A stretch of 64,000 nucleotides of DNA from Mesobacillus jeotgali (GTDB taxonomy: Bacteria; Bacillota; Bacilli; Bacillales; Cytobacillaceae): contig NZ_FVZC01000007.1 in assembly GCF_900166585.1 (NCBI RefSeq), forward strand, positions 62,001-126,000, written 5' to 3'. The notes under the pieces were generated by a model. It was not told where the DNA came from. It worked only from the letters and a program-made list of their open reading frames with translations, and did no database searches. Shown one piece after another: positions 26,247 through 35,450 of this stretch (positions within the stretch are counted from its first letter, which is position 1; each line of letters opens with the position of its first letter). The position numbers were made by a program, and so were the translations under genes.

Positions 26247-27473
26247 TTATTTCACATAAATTTCATGTAAATATAAATCGAACCGCCTTGCTTCTTTCGA
26301 TGAATCTTTTAAAGTTATTTGGCCTCTAAAAAGTGTTTCACCGGTATTTACATCCGCAACAACCACATCTGCATTTATTTTTAAGTTTGGACTTAATTGG
26401 GAGGAAGCAATATAGAGCTTACCATCTTTTATAGCAGTCATATGACCACCCATATCCCCATTCTCACCTGATAGTTGAATACTATAGGCTTTACCAATCT
26501 TATCCTCTATTAAACTATAAGGAGTTACAAGAAGTTCTTGCTCATTTAATCTTGTGAAATAAATTTGAGAGCCATCAAAAAAGCTGAGTTGATTTTCGTC
26601 CAATTGCAATTCTGGTACATCGATTATTTCTTTTTCTTTTGTTGCTAAATTGTAGGAAATGATTTCTTGGTTTAAAATTTCTTCTCTTATAGATTCTGTT
26701 TCTTCAATCACCTTTAGTTCCGTTTTTACGAGAATCAGATGCTCATTCGCTTTTATCGGGTCGGTACTGATTAGCTGTACGTTAGTACGAGTATCAATCT
26801 GAGCGTTTGTGTTGTGAATGATGTCTTCATGGTCACTTATTTTTCGATTAGCTAAATTAATCGTATAGATATGTTCTCCTTCAGAGAAATTCTCATTATT
26901 TCTCATCGTATTTCTGGTAATAAGGTATAACTTACCCTCAACCTTCTGTACATCATCCACAGAAATATACTCGAGTTCCTCGCTATCTGGAACTTCTATC
27001 ATAAAGGATTCAATTTTACCATCCTCTTTGTTTAACACTGAGATATCAAACTTAAAGTCACTTGATCTTAACGAATCTATTTTATAATCTACATTTGCGT
27101 AAGCCAGAAACTCCTCGTTCTCAAAGAAACAGGTAACAAATGGGTCTTTACCACGCATGAAGGTACGATATTTTTCTTGAAAATCCTTGATTACGGCTGG
27201 AGGCTGTCCGATAATCTGGTCTAGAAATGAACGATTTTGGTATGTAGATCCCTTTGCTGTGATGGATAAGTTTGTATTAACGTAACTATTAGAAGAAGTA
27301 TCTGTATACGAGCCTTGTAATATCAATGGCTTTATTTCTTCTGCATTCCCGCTTATTGTTTTGATAATGAACTCCGGGTTGGATTCCGCTGACAAAGTGG
27401 AGTTAACATAGAAAGTTCCAAGGCTAAGCACTATAACAGCAGTGATCGTTATGATTTTCCAGTATTTCTTCAT
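26247..27473 (-). CDS. Membrane-anchored extracytoplasmic protein of the GntR-ABC operon
   Basis: About 408 residues from ATG 27473 (AAGGGG 11 bases upstream; an in-frame GTG at 27485 lies inside the ribosome site). A Lys-Tyr-rich start and one hydrophobic segment (IITITAVIVLSLGTF) give a signal anchor, with the rest outside. The outer part is strand-rich with repeated VADVNTGE- and GEHIYTINL-like blocks, suggestive of a beta-propeller, but I recognise no family. It is the last gene of the operon, 15 bases after the permease, so it probably works with the ABC transporter or reports on the cell surface. Confidence 0.7.
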   Translation of the reverse strand: MKKYWKIITITAVIVLSLGTFYVNSTLSAESNPEFIIKTISGNAEEIKPLILQGSYTDTSSNSYVNTNLSITAKGSTYQNRSFLDQIIGQPPAVIKDFQEKYRTFMRGKDPFVTCFFENEEFLAYANVDYKIDSLRSSDFKFDISVLNKEDGKIESFMIEVPDSEELEYISVDDVQKVEGKLYLITRNTMRNNENFSEGEHIYTINLANRKISDHEDIIHNTNAQIDTRTNVQLISTDPIKANEHLILVKTELKVIEETESIREEILNQEIISYNLATKEKEIIDVPELQLDENQLSFFDGSQIYFTRLNEQELLVTPYSLIEDKIGKAYSIQLSGENGDMGGHMTAIKDGKLYIASSQLSPNLKINADVVVADVNTGETLFRGQITLKDSSKEARRFDLYLHEIYVK

Positions 27474-27488
27474 GTAAAAAAACACCCC

Positions 27489-28322
27489 TTATACCGTAAT
27501 CTTTCTCGTTAATAGGAATCTGCTCATCCAAATAGATGCCGCAAGTATAATCAAACCGGTAATGATTTCAAGTACCAGTAATTCAATCGGATAGAAAAAA
27601 CCATTAAGAACAAATGCTTGTAAAAGTAATGGTGAAATAAAGATCGTTGCTGCAATGGCAATATATATTAGCCCCCCAATAATCCCTTTCCACCGGAAAC
27701 TTCTTTCCATTAAAATCGCGGTAAATATAACAGCAACCACCAACAAACCTGCACCATAATATAGAAGCAGTTCTGCGAAGCTGCCTGGAATAATAATCGA
27801 TAACTCAGGCAAATTGGTTAAAATTTCGCTTACACCCATATCCCTTCTGAATTCTTCTGGGACCATGATGTTCATTACGAATATCTGCACCGGCAGTAAA
27901 ATGAGTTGAGAGGCGACTAAGCCTAATGTCATGACTAGAATAGTAGTGGCTTTTGCATAAAAGACATTCAATCTTGTGGTTGGAAGCATTAATAATCGGT
28001 AAATGAATGTATTTTTTCCTAACCAATCACGATACCAAATGAGAAAGATGTAAAAACCGACACCAGCGATACATATTGCTATTGGACCTAAAAACCATGC
28101 ACTTCTTACGATTTGTAAGAAACTCATTTGACCGAAAGATTCCAGGAACTGAGCTTTTGGCACTAATTCTTCAAAAATCTTTTCATTAACCATGTTTAAG
28201 TAGCTCTTTGATTCCACAATCACACCTGTGATCTGAATAATAAATGTTAAGCTTAGTAAAACAGCAAATAGCTTAGAAACGCGGTTAAATTCCAAATTAA
28301 CTAATTTGAAAAAATTATTCAT
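27489..28322 (-). CDS. ABC-2 type transporter permease
   Basis: This 277-residue membrane protein has six hydrophobic segments in the ABC-2 arrangement, starting with the typical MNNFFKLVNLEFNR cytoplasmic end. The start overlaps the stop of the ATPase gene by four bases, so the pair forms one transporter. YtrC/YtrD-like permeases of cell-wall-stress transporters are the nearest match in layout. Substrate unknown. Confidence 0.8.
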   Translation of the reverse strand: MNNFFKLVNLEFNRVSKLFAVLLSLTFIIQITGVIVESKSYLNMVNEKIFEELVPKAQFLESFGQMSFLQIVRSAWFLGPIAICIAGVGFYIFLIWYRDWLGKNTFIYRLLMLPTTRLNVFYAKATTILVMTLGLVASQLILLPVQIFVMNIMVPEEFRRDMGVSEILTNLPELSIIIPGSFAELLLYYGAGLLVVAVIFTAILMERSFRWKGIIGGLIYIAIAATIFISPLLLQAFVLNGFFYPIELLVLEIITGLIILAASIWMSRFLLTRKITV

Positions 28323-29008
28323 CTCTGATACACCTCTCTCATTACATCAATGACAGACTTTCCTTCGATTTCTCGTGCTTCTTCTGCACTAAATTCCTTG
28401 GTCACGATTCCATTATCCAGCAGGACAACTTTATCTATTAAATGTTCAATGTCTCCTACTTCATGGGTTGTAATAATGACACCGCGATTTTCAATTAAAT
28501 GACTTGTAAACACATTGGCAATTTCCTCTCGGCTGAATATGTCAATTCCTGAGAACGGCTCATCCATTAATACATAATCCACATCTAATGCTAAACCTAG
28601 AAGCAAATTCACCTTTGCTGTATTTCCCTTTGAGAGGGAAGAAATTCGATCGCTCTGGTTTAATCTGAAAAAATCAAGTAGTTCAGTGGCACGTTTATCA
28701 TTCCAACAAGAGTAAAAGTCCTTCATGAACTCCATCGCCTCAGAGATCGTCATGTTAGGAAGCATAGTAATGGCATCAGGGATAAAGGCGACTTTTTCGA
28801 AAGTATGTTTATCTAACTGTTTTCCGTCTATTAGAATCTGTCCTTTATTTATTGGAGTAAGGGCCATAATGGCATTTAGGATCGTCGTTTTACCAACTCC
28901 ATTTATTCCAATTAAACAAGTGATTTCCCCTTTATTTGCTGTAAAAGAAACGCCTTTTAATATTTTCTTGCGTCCATAACTCTTTTCAACCGCTTTTACT
29001 TCAATCAT
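28319..29008 (-). CDS. ABC transporter ATP-binding protein (YtrB-like)
   Basis: This 229-residue ATPase has Walker A GINGVGKTT, a signature LSKGN (variant of LSGGQ), Walker B YVLMDEPFSGID and the switch histidine in ITTHEV. It follows the GntR gene by two bases and overlaps the permease gene, so all are co-transcribed. It powers export or removal of an unknown compound. The LSKGN variant is common in YtrB-like proteins. Confidence 0.9.
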   Translation of the reverse strand: MIEVKAVEKSYGRKKILKGVSFTANKGEITCLIGINGVGKTTILNAIMALTPINKGQILIDGKQLDKHTFEKVAFIPDAITMLPNMTISEAMEFMKDFYSCWNDKRATELLDFFRLNQSDRISSLSKGNTAKVNLLLGLALDVDYVLMDEPFSGIDIFSREEIANVFTSHLIENRGVIITTHEVGDIEHLIDKVVLLDNGIVTKEFSAEEAREIEGKSVIDVMREVYQR

Positions 29009-29010
29009 GT

Positions 29011-29391
29011 TTAATCCTCCTTCTCCCCATTAGCTTTGTATTTTTCCCTAACCAGGTTAAGAAGCTCCTCAACTGGTACATTGATCGAACGAACAGAAGT
29101 CACAAACATATCAACTGCCTCAACGAGCAGCTCATTTCTTACATTTCCTAAAACTTGTGTATCCGTGGTGATCTTGCTTGGATGATTCTTTTCCGTATAA
29201 ATCAAACCCTGTTCCTCCATTTCCTTATACGCACGTTGAGCCGTGTTAGGATTCACTTTCATTCTAGTTGCCAGTTCACGTCTTGATGGGATTTCTTCTC
29301 CAGGCTCTAATGCTCCATTTACGATTTGTTCCTTAAAATATCGAACTATCTGTAAATAGACGGGATCCCGATTATTAAAATTTACAGTCAT
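29011..29391 (-). CDS. GntR-family repressor, YtrA subfamily
   Basis: This 126-residue regulator has the GntR winged helix (PSRRELATRMKVNPNTAQRA) and only a short helical tail, which is the YtrA subfamily layout. YtrA-type proteins repress their own ABC-transporter operon and respond to cell-envelope antibiotics. Two near-identical operator candidates stand directly upstream (29440-29490), which supports autoregulation. Confidence 0.9.
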   Translation of the reverse strand: MTVNFNNRDPVYLQIVRYFKEQIVNGALEPGEEIPSRRELATRMKVNPNTAQRAYKEMEEQGLIYTEKNHPSKITTDTQVLGNVRNELLVEAVDMFVTSVRSINVPVEELLNLVREKYKANGEKED

Positions 29392-29439
29392 TGAAACAAC
29401 TCCTATACGACCTAATAAGAAACAGTGTCATTTTAAGTG

Positions 29440-29490
29440 TGTGTATTAATTGGTTCATACACTTAATGTGTATTATATGGTTAGTACACT
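29440..29490 (-). promoter_or_regulatory. Tandem operator for the YtrA-like repressor
   Basis: Two 24-bp copies of TGTGTA-N12-TACACT lie at 29440-29463 and 29467-29490, identical at most positions including part of the spacer (TATTA and GGTT). They are 27 bases apart and 49 bases before the repressor start. Arms match the AGTGTA/TACACT type of YtrA sites. Confidence 0.75.
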
Positions 29491-29858
29491 AAAACTGTCA
29501 ATTTAATTTTGGGAATTTTTTCTTATAAAGCTTAACGAGATAGGTTCTTTTCTTATTTCACCGAATGGTGAGTACATTAAAAATCAAGTTTCCAAGAGGA
29601 AATCAGTTTGTTCTTTTTTAGTTGACGAGATAAATGTATAAGGATTATCCAAAGGGTACATTTGATAGAACCGAGGTCCTGCCCAGTAACAATATATTAA
29701 TATCCTTAACCCCTTTAAAAATTTTCACCTGCATCTTTGTTCTAAGGCAAATGTGGAATTTCCCCAAGCTTCAGGCTTTTAGACAAATAGTCCAATCCTC
29801 TGTGGAGAATTTCCCATAATATATTGTGTTCTCAATAAAAAATAAGGGAGTGAGGTTA
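29491..29858. other. Non-coding stretch before the collagen-like gene
   Basis: No supported gene; a 61-codon rightward frame near 29634 has no ribosome site. It should hold the promoter of the collagen-like gene. If that gene is sporulation-controlled, a mother-cell sigma promoter would be expected, but I cannot pick one with confidence. Confidence 0.4.
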
Positions 29859-31991
29859 TTGAGAGAAAAAGAGAATCACGATAAGGAACATTCGGCTAGT
29901 ATTGGAAATTGTTCAAATAGGAACATAGAGCCAGATGTGAATTTTGATGCAAGAGTAGGCAAGATACCAGTAGTCTTAGCTGAGATTGAAGTGAGTACCC
30001 CGGTTACAGCAAACATTACATTTCCAGAGGATGTACTTGAAATCAAGGATATAAAGAAACGGGTAGTCCTTGTTCAATGTCGTCTGCTGGTGCCAACCAA
30101 TCAGCTATTCATAAAAGGATATGTAGAAAAAAATATCAGATATGCTGCACCCAAGGGATGGACTCGGAAATCTATAGACTCAAATATTCGATCGTTTACC
30201 GTGAAAGTTCCTTTTGAGTGTACTACTCCAATTAGGGAGTTTATTACTCGTCCATTGGACGTCCAATTTAACCAGCGCAGTGAATTTGATTTTTTGGTTG
30301 CCAAACCTTTACCTGAAGGGTTTCCTGAAAAAGATGAACTGCTAACGAGCGACCTTTCACAATATCATCAAGATAGTACCCAGCACTATAATGAAATTCC
30401 ATACTGTGACTTGGTGTCCAGCCGAATCATAGAGTGGGATGAAGCAACAGACAGGGTACCATTAGAAGAGGGCGCATTATCCGAAGGAACCTTTAGGAAC
30501 ATCGTGGAAAAGATGATCGTCAAGTTTACAATCAAGCTTCTTCAGAATCAACAAGTCCCAATTGGTGGAGGAGCAACGGGGCCAACGGGACCGACCGGAC
30601 CGACCGGGCCGACCGGACCAACTGGACCAACCGGTGGAACCGGAGCAACGGGGCCAACGGGACCGACCGGACCGACCGGGCCGACCGGGCCAACTGGACC
30701 AACCGGAGGAACCGGAGCAACGGGGCCAACAGGACCAACAGGGCCAACGGGACCTACCGGACCAACGGGGCCAACAGGACCAACAGGACCAACAGGACCG
30801 ACGGGACCGACCGGACCAACGGGGCCAACAGGACCAACAGGACCAACGGGACCGACTGGACCAACAGGACCGACCGGACCAACAGGACCAACAGGACCAA
30901 CAGGACCAACAGGACCAACAGGACCAACGGGACCAACGGGGCCAACAGGACCAACGGGACCGACCGGACCAACCGGACCAACGGGACCAACAGGACCAAC
31001 AGGGCCAACGGGACCAACGGCACCGACTGGACCAACAGGACCAACGGGACCGACAGGACCAACAGGACCAACGGGGCCAACAGGACCAACGGGGCCAACG
31101 GGACCGACTGGACCAACAGGACCGACCGGACCAACAGGACCAACGGGACCGACTGGACCAACAGGACCGACCGGACCAACAGGACCAACGGGACCGACTG
31201 GACCAACAGGACCGACCGGACCAACAGGACCAACCGGACCAACGGGGCCAACCGGACCAACCGGACCAACAACAGGGCCAACCGGACCAACCGGACCAAC
31301 GGGGCCAACCGGACCAACGGGACCAACAGGACCAACGGGACCAACAGGACCAACGGGACCAACCGGACCAACAGGACCAACAGGGCCAACAGGACCAACC
31401 GGACCAACAGGACCGACAGGGCCAACAGGACCAACGGGACCAACAGGACCAACCGGACCAACGGGGCCAATGCCTGCAACAGAATGTGATTGCTGTGTTG
31501 AGCGAATGAGAGAATACCTGGAATCAATAGAAGGCGCCACGAATATTGATATTGCAACGACTTTACAAAGCGCTCAGGGTGGTTTCTCCAATGCAACCAT
31601 AAGTAGAGTTGTTGGTGATTATGTGATCGTCAATGGCGGGGATGCAGCAATACCGATTTGTAAGATTGTCGGACTAGGAGGAAACACTACTTCTGCCTTA
31701 TTTACAACACCATTGCCATCATCTGAAGATGAAGAAGGCGGCTTCTGTGAGTGCTGTGAACAAGCGACAAGAGACATTCTGGAATTGATCCAGGCAAGGC
31801 CGGCAACTGCAGACTTTTTAACCGAGGGTTCTGGTGATTTTGGTAACTTACAGAACTTCTCCATTCTTGAAATCGAAGAAGGATTAGTGAAAATCCAAAG
31901 TGGCAATGATGTCAGAGTTCTCTCAACTTGCCACATAGCTGCTCTGTCCGATATAAATCCAAACCTGATTGTTCCACCGCCAACACCATAA
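29859..31991 (+). CDS. Collagen-like (Gly-Pro-Thr) surface protein
   Basis: The protein has about 710 residues from TTG 29859 (GGGAGTGAGG upstream). An N-terminal domain of about 235 residues resembles the strand-rich SPOCS/DUF3794 type ([14 protein letters not shown], then KVPFECTTP) seen in spore-coat proteins. Next come about 100 Gly-Pro-Thr triplets, then a C-terminal part with two repeated units, each starting with a Cys cluster (CDCC, CECC) and ending in a CKIVGL/CHIAAL strand. The stalk should form a collagen triple helix with Thr as O-glycosylation sites, as in the BclA exosporium protein. The glycosylation genes downstream fit this. Location on the spore surface is inferred. Confidence 0.85.
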   Translation: MREKENHDKEHSASIGNCSNRNIEPDVNFDARVGKIPVVLAEIEVSTPVTANITFPEDVLEIKDIKKRVVLVQCRLLVPTNQLFIKGYVEKNIRYAAPKGWTRKSIDSNIRSFTVKVPFECTTPIREFITRPLDVQFNQRSEFDFLVAKPLPEGFPEKDELLTSDLSQYHQDSTQHYNEIPYCDLVSSRIIEWDEATDRVPLEEGALSEGTFRNIVEKMIVKFTIKLLQNQQVPIGGGATGPTGPTGPTGPTGPTGPTGGTGATGPTGPTGPTGPTGPTGPTGGTGATGPTGPTGPTGPTGPTGPTGPTGPTGPTGPTGPTGPTGPTGPTGPTGPTGPTGPTGPTGPTGPTGPTGPTGPTGPTGPTGPTGPTGPTGPTGPTGPTGPTAPTGPTGPTGPTGPTGPTGPTGPTGPTGPTGPTGPTGPTGPTGPTGPTGPTGPTGPTGPTGPTGPTGPTGPTGPTGPTGPTGPTTGPTGPTGPTGPTGPTGPTGPTGPTGPTGPTGPTGPTGPTGPTGPTGPTGPTGPTGPTGPTGPTGPMPATECDCCVERMREYLESIEGATNIDIATTLQSAQGGFSNATISRVVGDYVIVNGGDAAIPICKIVGLGGNTTSALFTTPLPSSEDEEGGFCECCEQATRDILELIQARPATADFLTEGSGDFGNLQNFSILEIEEGLVKIQSGNDVRVLSTCHIAALSDINPNLIVPPPTP
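30570..31472 (+). repeat. 9-bp tandem repeat coding for Gly-Pro-Thr
   Basis: About 900 bases of near-perfect 9-base units (GGN-CCN-ACN). Exceptions are three Gly-Ala-Thr or Gly-Gly-Thr triplets near the start, one Ala in place of Gly near 31021, and one extra Thr codon near 31270 that shifts the triplet phase. The repeat leaves all six frames open, which creates long false frames on both strands. Confidence 0.95.
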
Positions 31992-31997
31992 TGAGAT

Positions 31998-32040
31998 AAG
32001 GCTGTCCTATGAGTAAACCTCCTTGGAACAGCCTTTTTCA
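31998..32040 (+). terminator. Terminator after the collagen-like gene
   Basis: AAGGCTGTCC pairs with GGAACAGCCTT (one bulge), followed by TTTC. Confidence 0.7.
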
Positions 32041-32087
32041 TTCTTTTATACAAACAACAATTTATTGGTTACGTTCCTTTAAACATA

Positions 32088-32106
32088 TTGATACATAATG
32101 TATCAA
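32088..32106. promoter_or_regulatory. Perfect 19-bp palindrome (operator-like)
   Basis: TTGATACAT-A-ATGTATCAA is a perfect palindrome of the MarR/TetR operator type. It is followed by AAGGTGA and an ATG (32132) that opens only eight codons. No regulator gene is adjacent, so the site may be left from a lost gene or control the glycosyltransferase gene at 32201. Confidence 0.5.
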
Positions 32107-32200
32107 TAGAACATTGTTAGAAGGTGAAGATATGAATCAAGAACTAAGAACAAATTTTTAAAAAAGAGGATTTTAAAGCATAAATGCGGAGGGTGGGAAT

Positions 32201-33304
32201 ATGCAGACAATAAGTCTTTGTATGATTGTTAGGAACGAGGAAGAGGTATTAGAGGGATGTTTAAATAGTGTTTATCCAATATGTGACGAGATCATTATTG
32301 TGGATACTGGGTCGACAGATAGAACAAAAGAGATTGCTGCGAAGTTTACCGACAAGGTCTTTGACTTTAAATGGACTGATGATTTTTCCGCGGCCAGAAA
32401 CTTTTCATTTAGCAAAGCATCAATGGATTTCATTCTGTGGTTAGATGCGGATGACATACTTAAAGAGAAAGATTTCCTTGAATTCAAGAAATTGAAAAAA
32501 GAGCTACATGAAGCAATAGACGGAGTTGCCATGAAGTATGATATTGATTTTGATGATGATGGCGAACCGACCTTTAGCTACAGAAGAAACCGGCTGGTGA
32601 AGAGGTCGAAGCAATTCAGGTGGATTGGCCCTGTACATGAATACTTGGAAGTGAGTGGAAATATTATTCCAGCTGATATTGCCATAACACATAGGAAGTC
32701 TGATAAAAAACGTCAAGTGAATTCATCTGACCGAAATTTGAATATTTATGAAAAACGTCTTAAAAATGGAGAGGAATTCACTCCGAGAGATTTATATTAT
32801 TATGCAAATGAGCTAAAGGATCATGGCCAATATCAAAGGGCAACGATTTATTATCATGAGTTTTTAGCGACAAAAAAAGGCTGGGTGGAAGATGAGATAC
32901 GTGCTTGTTTGAATATGGCCGATTGCTATAAGAAATTAGGGGATTATGAAAAAGAAATGAAAGCTCTCACATCCTCCATGAATTATGATGTTCCTAGACC
33001 TGAGGTTTCTTGTCGGATTGGTGATATCTACAAGAATAAAAATCAATATAAGAAAGCTGTGATCTGGTATCGCCTGGCTGTTGAGGTGGAAATCGAAAGT
33101 GATTTTGGTTTTACGCAGAAGGCATATTCTACTTGGTATCCTCATTTGCAGCTTTGTGTAGTTTACTGGCAATTAGGTGAGATTGAAAAATCCATAGAAC
33201 ACAATAACCTGGCAAAAAAGTATAAACCGCATGATCGTCAGGTTCTGTATAATGAGAAGTTTTTCAACGATTATCTTGCCAGTGAAAAAAAGGGAAAGAG
33301 TTAG
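32201..33304 (+). CDS. Glycosyltransferase family 2 with TPR-like C-terminus
   Basis: This 367-residue enzyme has an N-terminal GT-A domain (ISLCMIVRNEEE, VDTGSTDRT, and the metal-binding LWLDADD) and C-terminal helical repeats from about residue 190 (YYYANELKDHGQYQRA) of TPR type. It transfers a sugar from a nucleotide donor, probably to a protein or growing glycan. Start ATG follows GGAGGGTGGG. It is strongly similar to the gene at 37823-38917 on the other strand. The pyruvyltransferase gene follows 26 bases later. Confidence 0.88.
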   Translation: MQTISLCMIVRNEEEVLEGCLNSVYPICDEIIIVDTGSTDRTKEIAAKFTDKVFDFKWTDDFSAARNFSFSKASMDFILWLDADDILKEKDFLEFKKLKKELHEAIDGVAMKYDIDFDDDGEPTFSYRRNRLVKRSKQFRWIGPVHEYLEVSGNIIPADIAITHRKSDKKRQVNSSDRNLNIYEKRLKNGEEFTPRDLYYYANELKDHGQYQRATIYYHEFLATKKGWVEDEIRACLNMADCYKKLGDYEKEMKALTSSMNYDVPRPEVSCRIGDIYKNKNQYKKAVIWYRLAVEVEIESDFGFTQKAYSTWYPHLQLCVVYWQLGEIEKSIEHNNLAKKYKPHDRQVLYNEKFFNDYLASEKKGKS

Positions 33305-33330
33305 TTTCTTTCCGGAGGAGTGATTTATTT

Positions 33331-34389
33331 TTGAAAAAAATACTTTATATAGGCTGGATTGGCTATAACAATTTGGGTGATGACCTTTTATGGAATATAT
33401 TTAATGAGTTGAGTAAAAAAAATCATTTTCTCGAAAAGAAAATTAAGGTGATTCCATCCTACCCAGCGGTTGATATAAGTAACGTGAATGAATTTGATAC
33501 AGTTGTTCTCGGTGGGGGATCATTGATTGCTCCCCACTATATCAAGATTTTAAAGAAAGCACTGGATATGAAAAAGAAGGTTGTTATTTGGGGCAGCGGG
33601 ATCGATAGAATAAACGAAAATGCTTTAAACAAAATGAATGAAGGTGCGAATCTTCAGTTAAAACAAAGATTCACAAATGAAGAAGCTGCACTTCTAAAAT
33701 ATGTTTTTTTAAAGGCATCATTTGCTGGGGTTAGAGGACCTTTAACAAAGCAAGCACTCATTTCACTAGGAGTTAACAGTGAGGATATTCAAATCATTGG
33801 GGATCCAGGGCTTTTTCTAAATTATGTTTCAAAAGAAGAGAAAAAAGAGAAACTTATAGGGATCAATTGGGGTACCACATTAAATAACCTGTATGGCAGC
33901 AATGAGAAGTTTGTTAAACAGTACATTGTGGACACTGCGAAGTTATTGATAGATATGGGATACAAAATAGTCATTTACTCAGTTTGGGATAAAGACCATG
34001 CTTCGTGTCAGAGTCTTTATAAAGGAATAAACGATTCGAAAAATGTAAAATTAATAACCCGCCTTCTTTCTGAAAAAGAATTAATGTCCGAACTGGCCCC
34101 CTGCACACTGACTATTAACTACAAACTTCATCCAAACCTATTATCAATGGGGGCAAAGGTACCATTCATTGCTCTTGGGTATAGATATAAAGTATTTGAT
34201 TTAGCTAAATCCATCGGTATGGAAAGCCATGTCATCTCAACGAGCCATCCAGATTTAAAATCTGAAATTTTAGCACGTGTATCTTTCATTGAACAAAATA
34301 GAGATCAGATTTTGAGTAGTTATGAGGAGCACTTGAAACATTTTCTCCCTCTAATCGAAAAGCCCTTTCATGACAACTTCTATCTATAG
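33331..34389 (+). CDS. Polysaccharide pyruvyl transferase family protein
   Basis: This 352-residue protein starts at TTG 33331 behind CCGGAGGAG. The N-terminus KKILYIGWIGYNNLGDDLL is the CsaB-like nucleotide-fold start. VVLGGGSLI, the GVRGPLT motif, IIGDPG and the LHPNLLSMG motif complete the family pattern. It adds ketal-linked pyruvate to a sugar. In Bacillus such enzymes modify secondary wall polymers or spore-surface glycans. A closely related copy is encoded leftward at 36407-37504. Confidence 0.88.
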   Translation: MKKILYIGWIGYNNLGDDLLWNIFNELSKKNHFLEKKIKVIPSYPAVDISNVNEFDTVVLGGGSLIAPHYIKILKKALDMKKKVVIWGSGIDRINENALNKMNEGANLQLKQRFTNEEAALLKYVFLKASFAGVRGPLTKQALISLGVNSEDIQIIGDPGLFLNYVSKEEKKEKLIGINWGTTLNNLYGSNEKFVKQYIVDTAKLLIDMGYKIVIYSVWDKDHASCQSLYKGINDSKNVKLITRLLSEKELMSELAPCTLTINYKLHPNLLSMGAKVPFIALGYRYKVFDLAKSIGMESHVISTSHPDLKSEILARVSFIEQNRDQILSSYEEHLKHFLPLIEKPFHDNFYL

Positions 34390-34408
34390 GGCTCTGAATA
34401 AAAAATGA

Positions 34409-34454
34409 CCCTGTGCTATCTTGATGGATAAAGAGCACCAGGGTCTTTTTTTAG
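34409..34454. terminator. Bidirectional terminator between convergent glycosylation genes
   Basis: GACCCTG-T-GCT pairs with AGC-AC-CAGGGTC, with A-runs on the left and T-runs on the right, so it serves both strands. Confidence 0.8.
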
Positions 34455-35329
34455 TTATTGCCAAGCTCTTCAATCAATTCAATAATCTCATTTGCTCTGT
34501 GTTCATAAGTATGGTTATTTAATAGATGCTCATAAGCTGCAGTTGCAATCACTTGAGCTTCTTCCGTATTTTTTAGATAATAATCCATCTTTTCTATTAA
34601 TTCATCCTGATCTTTGAAAGAAACGTAATGTGTATTTTCTATAAAAAGCTTCTCCATACCAGGGACATAATCTGAAAATACTAACGCCCCGCAGCCCATT
34701 CCTTCAAATAACCGCATATTGATACTTTTAATTGCATTGGCAGATTGATTATAAACAATTTTGGAGTTGCCATATATCTTGGCAAGGTCATGCAGGTAGG
34801 CTTTCCTATCAAAAGAAAGGCGGTACTTTGAGGAAAAATGCCCTTTAATTGTATTGATTGCCATTCTGCGTTTTCCATAAAATCCAGCATCATTACTTCC
34901 TACAGACGCAATATCTATATTTCTGTCCTTTAGTTCTTTGTTGCAATTAAATATATCCTTTGACATTCCAAATGGGAAAAAGCGCACAGGTGAAGAGAAT
35001 TTTTTGGCCAGGTGAAGGGAGTGAGCCATTAATACGACATCTGCCTGATATCTTTTTGCTAATTGTAGGTTCGTATCTAATCGATTTTCTCCATGGTGTA
35101 CCCAAAAAAATTTAGGGATAGTTACTAACTCAATATTTTTAACCTTTATTGAAGGCCTTGAGGGACTTTCTACAAATACTACAGCATCGTAGTCGGAAAG
35201 ATTAATTTCGCTAAAATCAACTGACTTTTCATACAAATCTATTGTTACCCCAATATTTCTTAAGCCATCCTCTAAATAACGTCCTGGCGTATAACGGGTT
35301 TTGCCATAACACATAATAATTTTTTTCAC
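34451..35329 (-). CDS. CgeB-like glycosyltransferase
   Basis: This 292-residue GT-B-type protein has the CgeB-family signature in its second half: SVGSNDAGFYGKRR, then NMRLFEGMGCGALVFSD. CgeB acts in the outermost spore layer glycosylation of Bacillus. The start at ATG 35329 follows an AAGGATGTG stretch. It lies in a leftward run with three other glycan genes. Substrate unknown. Confidence 0.75.
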   Translation of the reverse strand: MKKIIMCYGKTRYTPGRYLEDGLRNIGVTIDLYEKSVDFSEINLSDYDAVVFVESPSRPSIKVKNIELVTIPKFFWVHHGENRLDTNLQLAKRYQADVVLMAHSLHLAKKFSSPVRFFPFGMSKDIFNCNKELKDRNIDIASVGSNDAGFYGKRRMAINTIKGHFSSKYRLSFDRKAYLHDLAKIYGNSKIVYNQSANAIKSINMRLFEGMGCGALVFSDYVPGMEKLFIENTHYVSFKDQDELIEKMDYYLKNTEEAQVIATAAYEHLLNNHTYEHRANEIIELIEELGNN

Positions 35330-35450
35330 TCAACTATTCACATCCTTATGCCCTCGCTGATTTGCAGCTAGGTAGTTGTCCACTAGTATTATTTTATTCA
35401 GGATGTAAAAAAAGGTATGTGTATAAGCATAATAAGAGCAGCCCAATGTT

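Noticed and set aside
29634..29819. 61-codon rightward frame before the collagen-like gene
   Set aside because: No ribosome site and unordered composition.
30532..31596. Several long reading frames on both strands across the collagen-like gene
   Set aside because: The 9-base repeat leaves all frames free of stops; the products are only GPV, LVRS or QDQQ-type repeats with no ribosome sites.
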